Assembly (NCBI RefSeq): GCF_000696385.1
Contig: NZ_JJMN01000065.1
Coordinates: forward strand, 1 to 64,000
DNA: 64,000 bases
Direction: 5' to 3'
Source: Vibrio metoecus
Lineage (GTDB): Bacteria > Pseudomonadota > Gammaproteobacteria > Enterobacterales > Vibrionaceae
Below are positions 1-9,975 of this stretch, piece by piece. Under the pieces are notes generated by a model. It had not been told where the DNA came from. It was given only the letters and a program-made list of their open reading frames with translations, and did no database searches. Each line of letters starts with the position of its first letter. The stretch's first letter is position 1. The translations under genes were made by a program, and so were the position numbers.

Positions 1-1567
1 TGTCATCAATGTTCTGCTCGTTGAGCGTCACCACGATGGTGTCTGTGGTGTCCTCGCCCGAACCGTCTTTGCCCGTCGCCGTCACCGTGATGGTGTGCGT
101 GTTTAGGCCAGACTCGTAGTCGTTGGTGAACGCTTTCGCACCCGCCTCGGTCAGACTCACATTACCGTTCGCATCCACCTGGTAGAACGGATGCTCTTTA
201 TTCACATCATCCGCCGCGTACACGTTGTGCTCTTGCGCGATGCTGTACTCGATGCTGGCGCCATCAGCGTCGGTCGCTGTGACTGTGCCCAGCGTTACGC
301 CCGCCGCCGTGCCTTCCGCATAGTTGAACGTATCTGTCGCTTTCTCGATGACCGTGTCGTTGTCGTTCTCGTTTGTCAGGTTGAGTGTGATGTCCGCGGT
401 ATCGGTGTGCACGCCGTCGGTCGTTTCGACTTTGAGGACGATGGACGTGGCACTCTCGTAGTCCACTTTGGTGGTATCGAGTACGCTGATCTTACCGGTA
501 GTGGGGTCGATGCTGAACGCGCCGTCTTCACTGATGGTGCTGCGGGTGTTGTCGCGGTGCACGAAGGTGTATTGCAGTGCTTCATCATCGAGGTCGGTGT
601 CGTTGCCGGTGCGCGCTTCCTGGACGTCGTACACTTCGGTGCCGTTCGCGATGCTCTCTGACACGTTATTCACGGTCGCGTCGTTGATGACTGGTGCGTT
701 GTCATCCACGATGGTCGCTGTTCCGATAATAGCCGTCTCTTGAGCAGCACTTTTTCCGCTCAGTGTGAAGGTCTCATTTCCTTCGTAAATGCCGTCATCG
801 GCAGTCGAGACTTGAACGCTAAAGCTGTTTGTATTGGTAGGAACAGTCACTTGGAAAGTACCATCTTGATTAACTGGCACTGTCTGGCTCACACCATTAA
901 TGACAACGATGACTGAGGTACCATTGAAATCGACATCTTTGGTAGCGGTACCACTAGCCAGTGTCAACACGATTGTAGTTTCAGTGCTAATAGTACCTGA
1001 TAGGTTTACAGAGAAGGTATTGTTGCTGCCTTCGGCTGCACTATCTCCTGTGATTGTATTAATTACAATTGGAGAGTCAGGTTCTTCTGGTACAACTGGA
1101 ATAATGGGAGCAGTGGGAGCTTGAAGCAAATTCAACAAACTCAAACTTTGCGTTCTTGAAAGTCCTAGTGCTTCAAAGCCTGCTGTATCAAATTGGGTAG
1201 CGGCAATAATTTCTGTACCATCACGGTCAATTGAAGCGGCTGTTGTCAGTGCAGAGCCTTGAACTCCGCCTGCGGCTGGGGCTAGGTCTTCCCCTAATGC
1301 GGTAGGATCGGCGCCTTGTTCTAGAGCCGTTAAAATCTGCTCAATATCATTGGTTATAGGTTGGGTATTGCCTTGAGCATCCGCAAGTTGCGCGCTAGGT
1401 TTGGCTTGTTCACCGGGAACTAGGCTACTACCGTTTGGATCTAGGATGATCGCGCCTTCTGGCACTGGTTCACCTGAATTGATTACCGTAACATTTCCAT
1501 TTCTATCAATAACAAGCAACTGGTTGGCTGCCAGATTCGTTAAAGACAACAAAGCATGAATTCCCAT
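1..1567 (-). CDS. frhA: FrhA large RTX/cadherin-like adhesin, N-terminal part (runs off the window)
   Basis: This is the 5' part (522 codons seen) of a giant secreted adhesin, leaving the window at base 1 with the frame open. The start ATG (1567-1565) follows a GAGG ribosome site. The first ~130 residues are a polar retention module rich in Leu/Ala. They contain PAAG at residues 97-100 (bases 1279-1268), the motif cut by periplasmic LapG-type proteases. A Calx-beta-like domain follows (about 165-287, ending IVDDN), then cadherin-like domains (DYES and NENDND motifs). In V. cholerae the counterpart (VC1620) is the flagellar-regulated haemagglutinin FrhA, which promotes agglutination, attachment and biofilm; that role is family knowledge. 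The facing TolC-type channel gene fits type I secretion. There is no Sec signal peptide, as expected for this class. Confidence 0.9.
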   Translation of the reverse strand, partial: MGIHALLSLTNLAANQLLVIDRNGNVTVINSGEPVPEGAIILDPNGSSLVPGEQAKPSAQLADAQGNTQPITNDIEQILTALEQGADPTALGEDLAPAAGGVQGSALTTAASIDRDGTEIIAATQFDTAGFEALGLSRTQSLSLLNLLQAPTAPIIPVVPEEPDSPIVINTITGDSAAEGSNNTFSVNLSGTISTETTIVLTLASGTATKDVDFNGTSVIVVINGVSQTVPVNQDGTFQVTVPTNTNSFSVQVSTADDGIYEGNETFTLSGKSAAQETAIIGTATIVDDNAPVINDATVNNVSESIANGTEVYDVQEARTGNDTDLDDEALQYTFVHRDNTRSTISEDGAFSIDPTTGKISVLDTTKVDYESATSIVLKVETTDGVHTDTADITLNLTNENDNDTVIEKATDTFNYAEGTAAGVTLGTVTATDADGASIEYSIAQEHNVYAADDVNKEHPFYQVDANGNVSLTEAGAKAFTNDYESGLNTHTITVTATGKDGSGEDTTDTIVVTLNEQNIDD

Positions 1568-1966
1568 AGATAGCCTCAAACTCTAGTACTTTTAAGTGTC
1601 TTGCTTGTTGACACTTTTCCTTTGCCACAAAATCAATACAGAACTAATGTTAACTTTAGTTAAGAATCCATTTAAAATTCCGCGCGACACGCTCGCTCAC
1701 ATCACAATCACATCTAGCAAGCGCATGAGTTATGAACTAAAATCACATTATTACCATTTGGTATTGTTAACTTTATTCCAAAACATTCGTAAATGAAATC
1801 ACTTCATACTTTCAGTTTACATTGTTATAGCTATGTCACAGCGGTTTATTTACGTTGAAATGTGATACGCTTCTCGCGTGCATCACATTGTTTCTAGCGG
1901 TAAATACCCCCTATGTCTTATAAATGATAATGAATCTGGATTAGACTAAAGGTCATTCATCGAGTA
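1568..1966. promoter_or_regulatory. Divergent intergenic region frhA / TolC-like gene
   Basis: This 399-bp AT-rich region separates two divergent genes and must hold both promoters. Besides the frhA leader repeat it contains a perfect 8-bp inverted repeat, AATGTGAT / ATCACATT, at 1859-1866 and 1882-1889 (15-nt spacer), about 80 bp before the TolC-like gene. The half-sites resemble CRP half-sites, but the spacing is not that of a CRP site. I see no clear sigma54 element and no convincing gene. Confidence 0.4.
1594..1616 (-). promoter_or_regulatory. Inverted repeat in the frhA leader
   Basis: A perfect 7-bp inverted repeat (AAGTGTC / GACACTT, 9-nt spacer) lies 27 bp upstream of the frhA start codon. 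In the mRNA it would form a hairpin just before the ribosome site; as DNA it could be an operator. Function is inferred only from position and symmetry. Confidence 0.35.
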
Positions 1967-3304
1967 GTGACCCACATTGGGAGAACGTTTTTGAAAGGAT
2001 TACCATTAAAAGCGATTGCACTCGCTATCGCATTGAGCAATCCGGTTTCTGCGCAGACATTGGAGCAAGCGGTATCCATCACGTTGGCATCCAATCCGGA
2101 GCTAAAAAGTGCATTTAACCAATTTAAAAGCCGTGAGTATGATGCAGAAGCGTCCTCAGGTGCTTACTTGCCGAAAATCGATCTTGATGCGGGTGTCGGC
2201 TATGAATCCATCAATCCAGCTGAATCTAGCGGTAATAGAAATACGGATTTGACGCGAAAAGATGCGACATTAACTCTGACTCAATTGATTTGGGATGGGT
2301 CAGCCACACTCAATGATATGGATAGAACTGCGGCTGAAGCCGAAGCGGATCGCTATCAGTTATTAGCTGACGCATCAAACATGGCTTTGGAAGTGAGCAA
2401 AATCTACCTAGATGCCACTAAGGCTCATGAAATTCTGACGTTGTCTGAAAATAATCTTGCCATTCACAAATCGATTTATCGTGATATTAAAAAGCGAGCG
2501 GATTCAGGTATTGGTTCAACCGCCGATGTAACACAGGTTGAGGCTCGTTTAGCAAAAGCACAGAGTAACTTGCTTGCTGCACAAAATAATCTTTTAGATA
2601 TACATACCCAATTCCGCCGTCTCGTGGGACAAGAACCTTTGGCTCTTGAGTTTCCTCGTGCTGACGAAAATGCCATACCGCCTTCTGTAGAAAAGGCGTT
2701 AGAGCTGGCTCAAGCACATCACCCTGTGATTAAAGTGTCACAAGCGGATGTGGATGCAGCTCGTTTCCAATATAAGCAGTCAAAAGCCCCCAATTACCCA
2801 ACACTCTCCTTTGAGGCCGCGCAAAGCTGGCGTAATGATGCCGGTGGCGTAGAAGGTAGCAGTGATGAATTTAGCGCAATGTTACGTCTGCGTTATAACC
2901 TATATAACGGTGGCAGTGATAGTGACCGCACTGAAAGTGCAGCTTATCAACTTAACCGCTCGAAAGATTTACGTGAAAAAACGTTCCGTACGGTTGAGGA
3001 AGGACTTCGCTTGTCATGGAGCGCTCTCGATCTCACTCTACAACAAAAAGAGTTTTTGGCCGATCATGTGGATTCAGCTTCAAAAACCGTGGTGGCTTAT
3101 CGTAAGCAATATCAAATAGGCCAACGTACTCTGCTCGATCTGTTGAACACGGAAAACGAGCTCTTTGAAGCCCGTAAAGATTATTTGGAAGCCAAATACT
3201 CCGAGCAATATGCCAAATATAGAGTGATGAATGCATCGGGTAACTTATTGGATGCCTTGAGAGTGGATATTCCTCAGGAATGGACAGCGAAGGTGGAGTA
3301 CTAA
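1967..3304 (+). CDS. TolC-family outer membrane channel (type I secretion)
   Basis: Outer membrane efflux protein of the TolC/LapE/AggA class (about 440 aa) with the two repeated coiled-coil halves of the family. N-terminal residues form a signal peptide ending near NPVSAQ, and the mature start TLEQAVSITLASNPEL is the family's usual beginning. Conserved motifs include YDAEASSGAYLPKIDLD and, in the second half, QYQIGQRTLLDLLNTENELF. The longest reading starts at GTG 1967. TTG at 1991, preceded by GGGAGA, gives a tidier signal peptide and may be the true start. It sits divergent from frhA and one base before an OmpA-like gene. This matches the layout of LapA-type adhesin secretion loci, so it is probably the outer-membrane exit for FrhA (inference). 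Confidence 0.85.
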   Translation: MTHIGRTFLKGLPLKAIALAIALSNPVSAQTLEQAVSITLASNPELKSAFNQFKSREYDAEASSGAYLPKIDLDAGVGYESINPAESSGNRNTDLTRKDATLTLTQLIWDGSATLNDMDRTAAEAEADRYQLLADASNMALEVSKIYLDATKAHEILTLSENNLAIHKSIYRDIKKRADSGIGSTADVTQVEARLAKAQSNLLAAQNNLLDIHTQFRRLVGQEPLALEFPRADENAIPPSVEKALELAQAHHPVIKVSQADVDAARFQYKQSKAPNYPTLSFEAAQSWRNDAGGVEGSSDEFSAMLRLRYNLYNGGSDSDRTESAAYQLNRSKDLREKTFRTVEEGLRLSWSALDLTLQQKEFLADHVDSASKTVVAYRKQYQIGQRTLLDLLNTENELFEARKDYLEAKYSEQYAKYRVMNASGNLLDALRVDIPQEWTAKVEY

Positions 3305-3305
3305 T

Positions 3306-3944
3306 ATGTCAATCAAATCATGGGCTCTGCCACTATTTCTTTGTACCGTAACCACCTCTGCATTCGCCAATCAAGGCGAATATATTAAACATGAGGGTGA
3401 TGAATACGACTACCGTGCGACTCCGCTTGCTGATCAAATTGCCGATCTGAAAGACGATGATAATGACGGGGTCATTAATGCTCGCGATCTCTGCCCTGAT
3501 ACTCCGAGAGGTTCTGAAATTGATAATGACGGTTGCGGAACATTTATTAAGGCATCACAAATGCAGCAATTACACATTTTGTTTGCCAATGATTCTAGCG
3601 CAATTGAACCCGCATTTTTGACGCAAATCCGTCAGATGGCTGAATTTTTGCAAGGTTATCCATCTACATCGATTGAGCTACAAGGTTATGCAAGTAAAGT
3701 GGGACGTGCTGACTATAACTTGGCACTTTCAAAACAGCGTTCTGAAGCCGTTCGCGATCAGCTCATCCGTGACGGCATCGATCCGAGCCGAGTCAATATC
3801 GTCGGTTATGGTGATAGCGTTTTGGAAGCCGAAGGTGAAGATGACATCAGCCATGCTCGCAATCGCCGCGTGACGGCGACAGTTGTCGGTTACAAGGGCG
3901 AAGTCGTCAAAGAGTGGACGATTTTTACCACTCTACCTATGTAG
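3306..3944 (+). CDS. OmpA-family protein with calcium-type Asp repeat
   Basis: A 212-aa exported protein with a signal peptide ending near TSAFA. An Asp-rich segment (about residues 48-78, DDDNDGVINARDLCPDTP) is typical of thrombospondin type 3 calcium-binding repeats. It is followed by an OmpA C-terminal peptidoglycan-binding domain (about 90-200; the SKQRSEAVRDQL and ARNRR motifs are present). No beta-barrel is present, so it is more like a periplasmic, wall-anchored OmpA/TSP3 protein than a porin. The ATG begins 1 nt after the TAA of the TolC-like gene, so the two are surely co-transcribed. A strong terminator follows. Proteins of this type are commonly paired with LapE-like channels in adhesin operons. 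Confidence 0.85.
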   Translation: MSIKSWALPLFLCTVTTSAFANQGEYIKHEGDEYDYRATPLADQIADLKDDDNDGVINARDLCPDTPRGSEIDNDGCGTFIKASQMQQLHILFANDSSAIEPAFLTQIRQMAEFLQGYPSTSIELQGYASKVGRADYNLALSKQRSEAVRDQLIRDGIDPSRVNIVGYGDSVLEAEGEDDISHARNRRVTATVVGYKGEVVKEWTIFTTLPM

Positions 3945-3965
3945 TTACTGATATTGAGATAAAAG

Positions 3966-3995
3966 AAAAGCCGTGATTTTTCACGGCTTTTTTGT
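3966..3995 (+). terminator. Rho-independent terminator after the OmpA-like gene
   Basis: An 8-bp stem (AGCCGTGA / TCACGGCT, 3969-3976 and 3981-3988) with a TTTT loop and a following T-run closes the TolC/OmpA operon. The reverse strand also ends in T residues, so it may serve nspC too. Confidence 0.85.
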
Positions 3996-4038
3996 TAATG
4001 GCACTTTGTATCAACATCACTTTATTCAGTAATAGATT

Positions 4039-5202
<1,164 letters not shown>

Positions 5203-5230
5203 TCATACTGATCCGTAGCAAAAATAGGAA

Positions 5231-5262
5231 AAACAGCCATAACCATTAGGTTATAGCTGTTT
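5231..5262 (-). terminator. Terminator/attenuator between carboxynorspermidine dehydrogenase and nspC
   Basis: On the minus strand a 14-bp hairpin with one mismatch (arms 5249-5262 and 5231-5244) and a 4-nt loop is followed by TTTTTCC. It lies between the dehydrogenase stop and the nspC start, so it could end most upstream transcripts or act as an attenuator setting a lower level of nspC. Confidence 0.65.
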
Positions 5263-5298
5263 AGGATTATCCACGGAGTTTTTCACACTCTGAGTACA

Positions 5299-6543
5299 TT
5301 ATTTGACGATTTGAATATCCGGCTGCCCCGGCTCAAGCTCCATCACATCCCAGTTAAGGCCAATCAATGGCATCGTTTCTAGGAAAGGATCAGGATTAAG
5401 CTGTTCCATATTAAACACCCCCGCTTCAGCCCACTCACCACGGAAGAACTGTAACGCAGCCGTAATGGCGGGAACGCCAGTGGTATAAGCAATCGCTTGA
5501 TGTTCTACATCGTGGTAAGCCACTTCATGGTCGGCATGATTGTAGATAAATACGCTACGCGCTTTACCCTCTTTCTTGCCTTGTACCCAAGTACCAATGC
5601 ACGTCAGCCCTTTATAGCCAGGTGCTAACGAGGTTGGATCGGGAAGCATTGCTTTCAGTACTTGTAGTGGTTTAACGACCGTACCATCCGCTAACGTCAG
5701 CGGCTCTGGGTTTAACAAGCCGATATCTCGCATCACATTGAAATAATTCAGGTAACGATCGCCAAATCCCATCCAGAACTCAATTCGCTTAGCCGGTATG
5801 AACTCTTTCAATGAACGCAGTTCATCGTGTGACATGGAGTAAACTTTGAATTTTCCACATTTGGGAAAATCAAATTCCAGCATCCGAGTATGGCAAGGCA
5901 CGCGCTTCCATTGACCTTCATCCCAGTAGATGGAGTCACCCTGAATTTCCAACAAGTTGGTTTCAGGGTCAAAATTGGTCGCGAATTTCTTGCCATGATC
6001 GCCGGCATTAATGTCCAACACATCAATCGTGTCGATTTCATCGAACAAATATTTCGCCGCGTAGGCCGCAAATACGCTGACTACGCCCGGATCAAAACCT
6101 GCGCTTAAAATCGCGGTGATCCCTGCCTGCTTAAATTTGTCACGAAACGCCCATTGTGCATCGTACGCTTCAGGAACTTGCTGACCTTCAGAGCATAGAT
6201 CAACCGAAACGGAAGTATCCAAATAGGATACTTTCGCTTGGTAACACGCTTCCATAATGGCAACGTTAACCCATGGTGGCCCAGCATTGATCACTAAATC
6301 TGGCTTTACTTCATTAATCAGTTTCACCAGTGATTCAGTATCGTCCGCGTTAACCTGACGCGCTTCTAGTTTCTTGGAAGAGTCTTTAAGGTTGTTTTTC
6401 CCTTTGATCGACTCAATGATTCTTTCACATTTCGCAATCGAGCGAGATGCTATCGTGATATCACCCAGCACGTCGTTGTTTTGTGCGGCTTTGTGTGCCA
6501 CAACCCAACCCACGCCGCCTGCACCAATCTGTAGAATAGACAT
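5299..6543 (-). CDS. Carboxynorspermidine dehydrogenase (synthase)
   Basis: A 414-aa NAD(P)-dependent enzyme of the saccharopine dehydrogenase family. It condenses diaminopropane with aspartate semialdehyde and reduces the Schiff base to carboxynorspermidine (carboxyspermidine from putrescine). The N-terminal Rossmann motif IGAGGVGWVVAHKAA is at residues 6-20. The rest matches the LYS9-like fold, with DINAGDHGKKFATNFDPETN in the middle. The ATG at 6543 has an AAGGGA site. It starts 13 bp after the stop of the DABA aminotransferase/decarboxylase and is followed by nspC, so three consecutive genes encode the aspartate-semialdehyde route to norspermidine. Counterpart: VC1624. Confidence 0.95.
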   Translation of the reverse strand: MSILQIGAGGVGWVVAHKAAQNNDVLGDITIASRSIAKCERIIESIKGKNNLKDSSKKLEARQVNADDTESLVKLINEVKPDLVINAGPPWVNVAIMEACYQAKVSYLDTSVSVDLCSEGQQVPEAYDAQWAFRDKFKQAGITAILSAGFDPGVVSVFAAYAAKYLFDEIDTIDVLDINAGDHGKKFATNFDPETNLLEIQGDSIYWDEGQWKRVPCHTRMLEFDFPKCGKFKVYSMSHDELRSLKEFIPAKRIEFWMGFGDRYLNYFNVMRDIGLLNPEPLTLADGTVVKPLQVLKAMLPDPTSLAPGYKGLTCIGTWVQGKKEGKARSVFIYNHADHEVAYHDVEHQAIAYTTGVPAITAALQFFRGEWAEAGVFNMEQLNPDPFLETMPLIGLNWDVMELEPGQPDIQIVK

Positions 6544-6556
6544 AGTTCCCTTACCT

Positions 6557-9442
6557 TTAGTCCGCTAGCTCAACCGCTAGAGTTTCAATTTTAGCCAGTA
6601 GAGAGTCGAAATCCGACATCGTCAAACATGGGTTCAAAATTGTGAATTTTAAGGCCGTTTTGCCATCCACGATGGTTTCGCCAAGAACCGCGACACCACG
6701 TACCAGCGCCTGAAGGCGAACCACTTTGTTCAGTTCGTCCAGATCAGAAGCTTGCTCATTTACCGCGCGGAATAACACGGTAGACAAAGATGGTTCAGCC
6801 AAAAGCTCGAAGCTTTGATGCTGACGAACCAGTTCCGCCACCTGCTTGGTTTGAGCGAGCAGATGATCGTACATGGCGCCCAGTTGTTTAGGTCCCACGT
6901 TTTGCATGGTCATAAACACTTTTAGGGCATCAAAACGTTTGGTGGTCGAAATCGACTTATCGACCAAGTTTGGCAACGTATCGTGCTCACGGTTTAAGTA
7001 GTCTGCATGGTGCAGCAGGTACTTAAAGTTGTGTTTGTCTTTGAGCAATAACGCACCACAGCTGATGGTTTGGAAAAACAGCTTATGGAAATCAACGCTG
7101 ATAGATTGAGCGCGCTCGATGCCATTGAGGCGATCTTTATGGCTGCTCAGAATTAACGCACCACCATAAGCACTGTCCACATGCATCCATAATGCGTGCT
7201 TCTCAGCCACATCGGCGATCGTCACCAGATCATCAATCGCACCGTGGTCGGTGGTTCCTGCGGTACCCACAATTGCAAACGGAATGAGGCCTTCTGCTTT
7301 GGCTTGCTCAACCACAGCTTCAAGCTTAGTCACATCCATCGTGCCGTTGGGTAGCGCATCAACAGCAAGAATCGCTTTCTCACCGAGCCCCATCCAAGAC
7401 GCCGATTTTTGTACCGTGAAGTGGGATTTTTTCGAGCAAACAATACGCAGCTTGTCCGCATACTCAGGCAGACCCAATTTCTGGATTGAATGGCCACTGA
7501 GCTTATCTGCGATCCAGTCACGAGCCAGCATCAGGCCCATCTGGTTGCTTTGCGTGCCACCACTGGTGAAAATACCGTCTGCTTGCGCGCCCAGTTCATA
7601 CTTTTCACACATCCAATCCACGACTTTCTGCTCAACAAAGGTTGCCGCAGAAGATTGATCCCATGAGTCCATAGATTGGTTCAGTGACGCAATAATAGCT
7701 TCAGCAACGACGGAAGGCATTAATGGTGGAGTGTGTAGATGCGCGATACAGTCAGGGTGTTGAACCATGATGGAGTTTTTCGCCACCAATTCAGCGGTTT
7801 CAGAGATAACGTCTTTTAGTGATGCATTTTTGTTATCCAGATCCACAGCGTAAATCGCCTCTTCCAACACTTTAGGATCAAGGCCAGAATAAGGGGCTTT
7901 CACCTCTTCAAACACGGCTTTCATCGCAGCGGTGGTATGGTTCATTACTTGTGAGAACTCTTGGCTGCCCATGTGACCGGTATGAATAAAGTGTTTTTTC
8001 CATTCTTGGTTAACTTGCTCAGGATCTTTTTTACCGCCGCCTGCAGCAAGAATCGCTTCTTCAAGCACGCGTAACGCGAAATCGAGCTGTTCAAACGAAA
8101 TGATGACGGGAGGCAAGAAACGGATAACTGAACCATCACGGCCGCCTTTTTCTACCATCAAGCCGCGCTCAAGCGCCGCACGTTGAATGGCAAGAGTCAA
8201 TTGTGGCGCTGATTTCGGTTCGCCAAATTTGTTCAGTTCACCGCCTGGATCTTTAATCTCAAGGCCCAGCATCAAACCTTTACCGCGCACTTCGGCAATG
8301 CAGTTGACTCGGCTTTGGATTTTTTCTAAGCCAGCGCGTAAGTATTGACCCGCAATACGCGCATGCTCAACCAAGTTATCACGCTGAATGATTTCCAGTG
8401 CTTTAGCACCTGATACCATTGCAAGTTGGTTGCCACGGAAGGTTCCGGTGTGCTCACCCGGACGCCATGTGTCGTGCTTTTTGTTGATGACCAGAATCGA
8501 CATTGGTAAACCGCCGCCGATGGCTTTTGATAAGCAAAGAACATCAGGAATAATGCCTGATTCTTCAAATGCAAAGTTGTGGCCTGTTTTGCCCACACCA
8601 CACTGGATTTCATCAAAAATCAAAAGGATGCCGTGCTCATCACAAATACGGCGCAGTTCGCGCAACCAGAATGCTGGCGCAGGGATCACCCCACCCTCAC
8701 CTTGTACTGGTTCAACGATGATCGCGGCAGGTTTCATGATCCCCGCTTCATCGTCATTCAGCAGACGTTCAATGTAACGGATGCTGGCTTTCGCGCCTTC
8801 ATCACCACCTAAACCAAACGGACAGCGTAAGCTGTATGGGAAAGGCATAAAATGCACATCGGACATCAAGCCAGTACGGCGTGCCTTGGTATTGAGGTTA
8901 CCCATCATCCCCATCGTGCCGTTAGTCATACCGTGGTAAGCACCGCGGAAGGCAAACATGGTGTTACGACCCGTAGTTTGCTTAGCAAGCTTAATCGCCG
9001 CTTCTACGGCATCCGCACCCGATGGGCCACAGAACTGGATCACACACTCTTCACCCAACGCTTTAGGTAAAAAGCCTTTCACGGTTTTGATGAAGTGAGT
9101 TTTCGCTTCAGTGGCAATATCCAGAGTTTGGTATGGCAACCCCGAATCGAGTTGTGATTTTAATGCTTGGTTGATTTCAGGATGGTTATAGCCAAGCACC
9201 AAAGTACCTGCGCCCGCCAAACAGTCCAAGAAAATCTGCCCACGTGTATCTTCCACCAAACAGCCATAGGCTTGCTTAATGGCAATAGGAATACGGCGTG
9301 GATAAGAACGCACTTCAGATTCATGCGCAGCTTGATCAAGCAGCACTTGGTCTGGCGTGAGATCGTAGAGACCGTCTAATAACGGCACTTGAGTTGAAAA
9401 CAGAGTTGCGATGTGGTTATCGACTTCAAAGGCTGTACTCAT
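6557..9442 (-). CDS. Fused L-2,4-diaminobutyrate aminotransferase / decarboxylase
   Basis: A 961-aa two-enzyme fusion. Residues about 1-460 are a class III aminotransferase (FDEIQCGVGKTG; PLP lysine in CLSKAIGGG) making L-2,4-diaminobutyrate from aspartate semialdehyde and glutamate. Residues about 490-961 are a group II PLP decarboxylase (HVDSAYGG; PLP lysine in SVDFHKLFF) that releases 1,3-diaminopropane, the precursor of norspermidine. In most bacteria these are two genes (dat and ddc); the fusion is characteristic of Vibrio (VC1625). The start ATG at 9442 has an AAGGGG site 5-8 nt upstream. It is first in the norspermidine cluster, and its long leader carries a structured RNA described separately. 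Confidence 0.95.
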   Translation of the reverse strand: MSTAFEVDNHIATLFSTQVPLLDGLYDLTPDQVLLDQAAHESEVRSYPRRIPIAIKQAYGCLVEDTRGQIFLDCLAGAGTLVLGYNHPEINQALKSQLDSGLPYQTLDIATEAKTHFIKTVKGFLPKALGEECVIQFCGPSGADAVEAAIKLAKQTTGRNTMFAFRGAYHGMTNGTMGMMGNLNTKARRTGLMSDVHFMPFPYSLRCPFGLGGDEGAKASIRYIERLLNDDEAGIMKPAAIIVEPVQGEGGVIPAPAFWLRELRRICDEHGILLIFDEIQCGVGKTGHNFAFEESGIIPDVLCLSKAIGGGLPMSILVINKKHDTWRPGEHTGTFRGNQLAMVSGAKALEIIQRDNLVEHARIAGQYLRAGLEKIQSRVNCIAEVRGKGLMLGLEIKDPGGELNKFGEPKSAPQLTLAIQRAALERGLMVEKGGRDGSVIRFLPPVIISFEQLDFALRVLEEAILAAGGGKKDPEQVNQEWKKHFIHTGHMGSQEFSQVMNHTTAAMKAVFEEVKAPYSGLDPKVLEEAIYAVDLDNKNASLKDVISETAELVAKNSIMVQHPDCIAHLHTPPLMPSVVAEAIIASLNQSMDSWDQSSAATFVEQKVVDWMCEKYELGAQADGIFTSGGTQSNQMGLMLARDWIADKLSGHSIQKLGLPEYADKLRIVCSKKSHFTVQKSASWMGLGEKAILAVDALPNGTMDVTKLEAVVEQAKAEGLIPFAIVGTAGTTDHGAIDDLVTIADVAEKHALWMHVDSAYGGALILSSHKDRLNGIERAQSISVDFHKLFFQTISCGALLLKDKHNFKYLLHHADYLNREHDTLPNLVDKSISTTKRFDALKVFMTMQNVGPKQLGAMYDHLLAQTKQVAELVRQHQSFELLAEPSLSTVLFRAVNEQASDLDELNKVVRLQALVRGVAVLGETIVDGKTALKFTILNPCLTMSDFDSLLAKIETLAVELAD

Positions 9443-9664
9443 CTTTTTCCCCTTGAGATGATTCGTTTCCGCCTTTCCGGTTTAGGTTATGGAAATGGCG
9501 AATAGCAAAATGCTCCGCGTTTGCGCATAGGCAAGCCGGAATGTAGGTCATCGCTTGGATGACAAAATGCTAAATCAGAGAATCAAGGTTCAGTAATGCT
9601 ACTGTCTTGTTGAACAGGGCATAGAGGAAGTACAAAGCTGATTAATGTGTATAAGTTAAGTGAG

Positions 9665-9830
9665 TTCAATGTTGGGTTTCCCATTCACATGCCGCTCCGC
9701 AGCAAGAGTATCCCGTCTATCGACAAAAGGACTTGTCGATACCTACCCTACGTGGTGTCACAATCAGCCTGAATGGTCACCACGCGTGTCCCCCAGAAGC
9801 TCAGTCCGAGATTGGCGCGAACCTTACCAT
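9665..9830 (-). ncRNA. DABA-DC-AT-type candidate cis-regulatory RNA
   Basis: The leader of the diaminobutyrate aminotransferase/decarboxylase gene folds into a compact series of helices on the minus strand. They are a 7-bp stem (CACCACG/CGTGGTG arms at 9778-9784 and 9751-9757), a 9-bp stem (9733-9741 with 9718-9726), a 6-bp stem with a 3-nt loop (9690-9704) and a small GGG/CCC hairpin (9673-9683). There is no ORF here, and the hairpins are not terminators. Position and structure match what I recall of the DABA-DC-AT motif, a conserved Vibrionaceae RNA reported upstream of diaminobutyrate decarboxylase/aminotransferase genes. Its ligand, if any, is unknown. Boundaries are approximate; a covariance-model search would settle the identity. 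Confidence 0.6.
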
Positions 9831-9975
9831 AAAAAGAAAGTCAAGCGCAATCGTTTTTAATAATTATTCGCATCAGTTGCATAGTAAAATTGACATAAAA
9901 CGTTATAAGCCAAATTTCTTTTGCCATACAAATTTTTTATACCTCTATCTCTCAGCAAAGAGAATCAAAGCGATA

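Noticed and set aside
191..743. Plus-strand ORFs of 156 and 91 aa within the first 750 bases
   Set aside because: They are reverse-frame shadows of the open minus-strand frhA frame, which has clear cadherin-like repeats and a ribosome site.
1596..1796. 66-aa plus-strand ORF between frhA and the TolC-like gene
   Set aside because: No ribosome site and no homology; it lies over the AT-rich promoter region and the frhA leader repeat.
1801..1850. TGTTA ... TCACA as a CRP site
   Set aside because: The spacing between half-sites is 8 nt instead of 6 and the left half is imperfect.
9665..9830. Lysine, TPP or cobalamin riboswitch in the norspermidine leader
   Set aside because: None of the conserved core sequences of these classes is present; the gene context fits the DABA-DC-AT motif instead.
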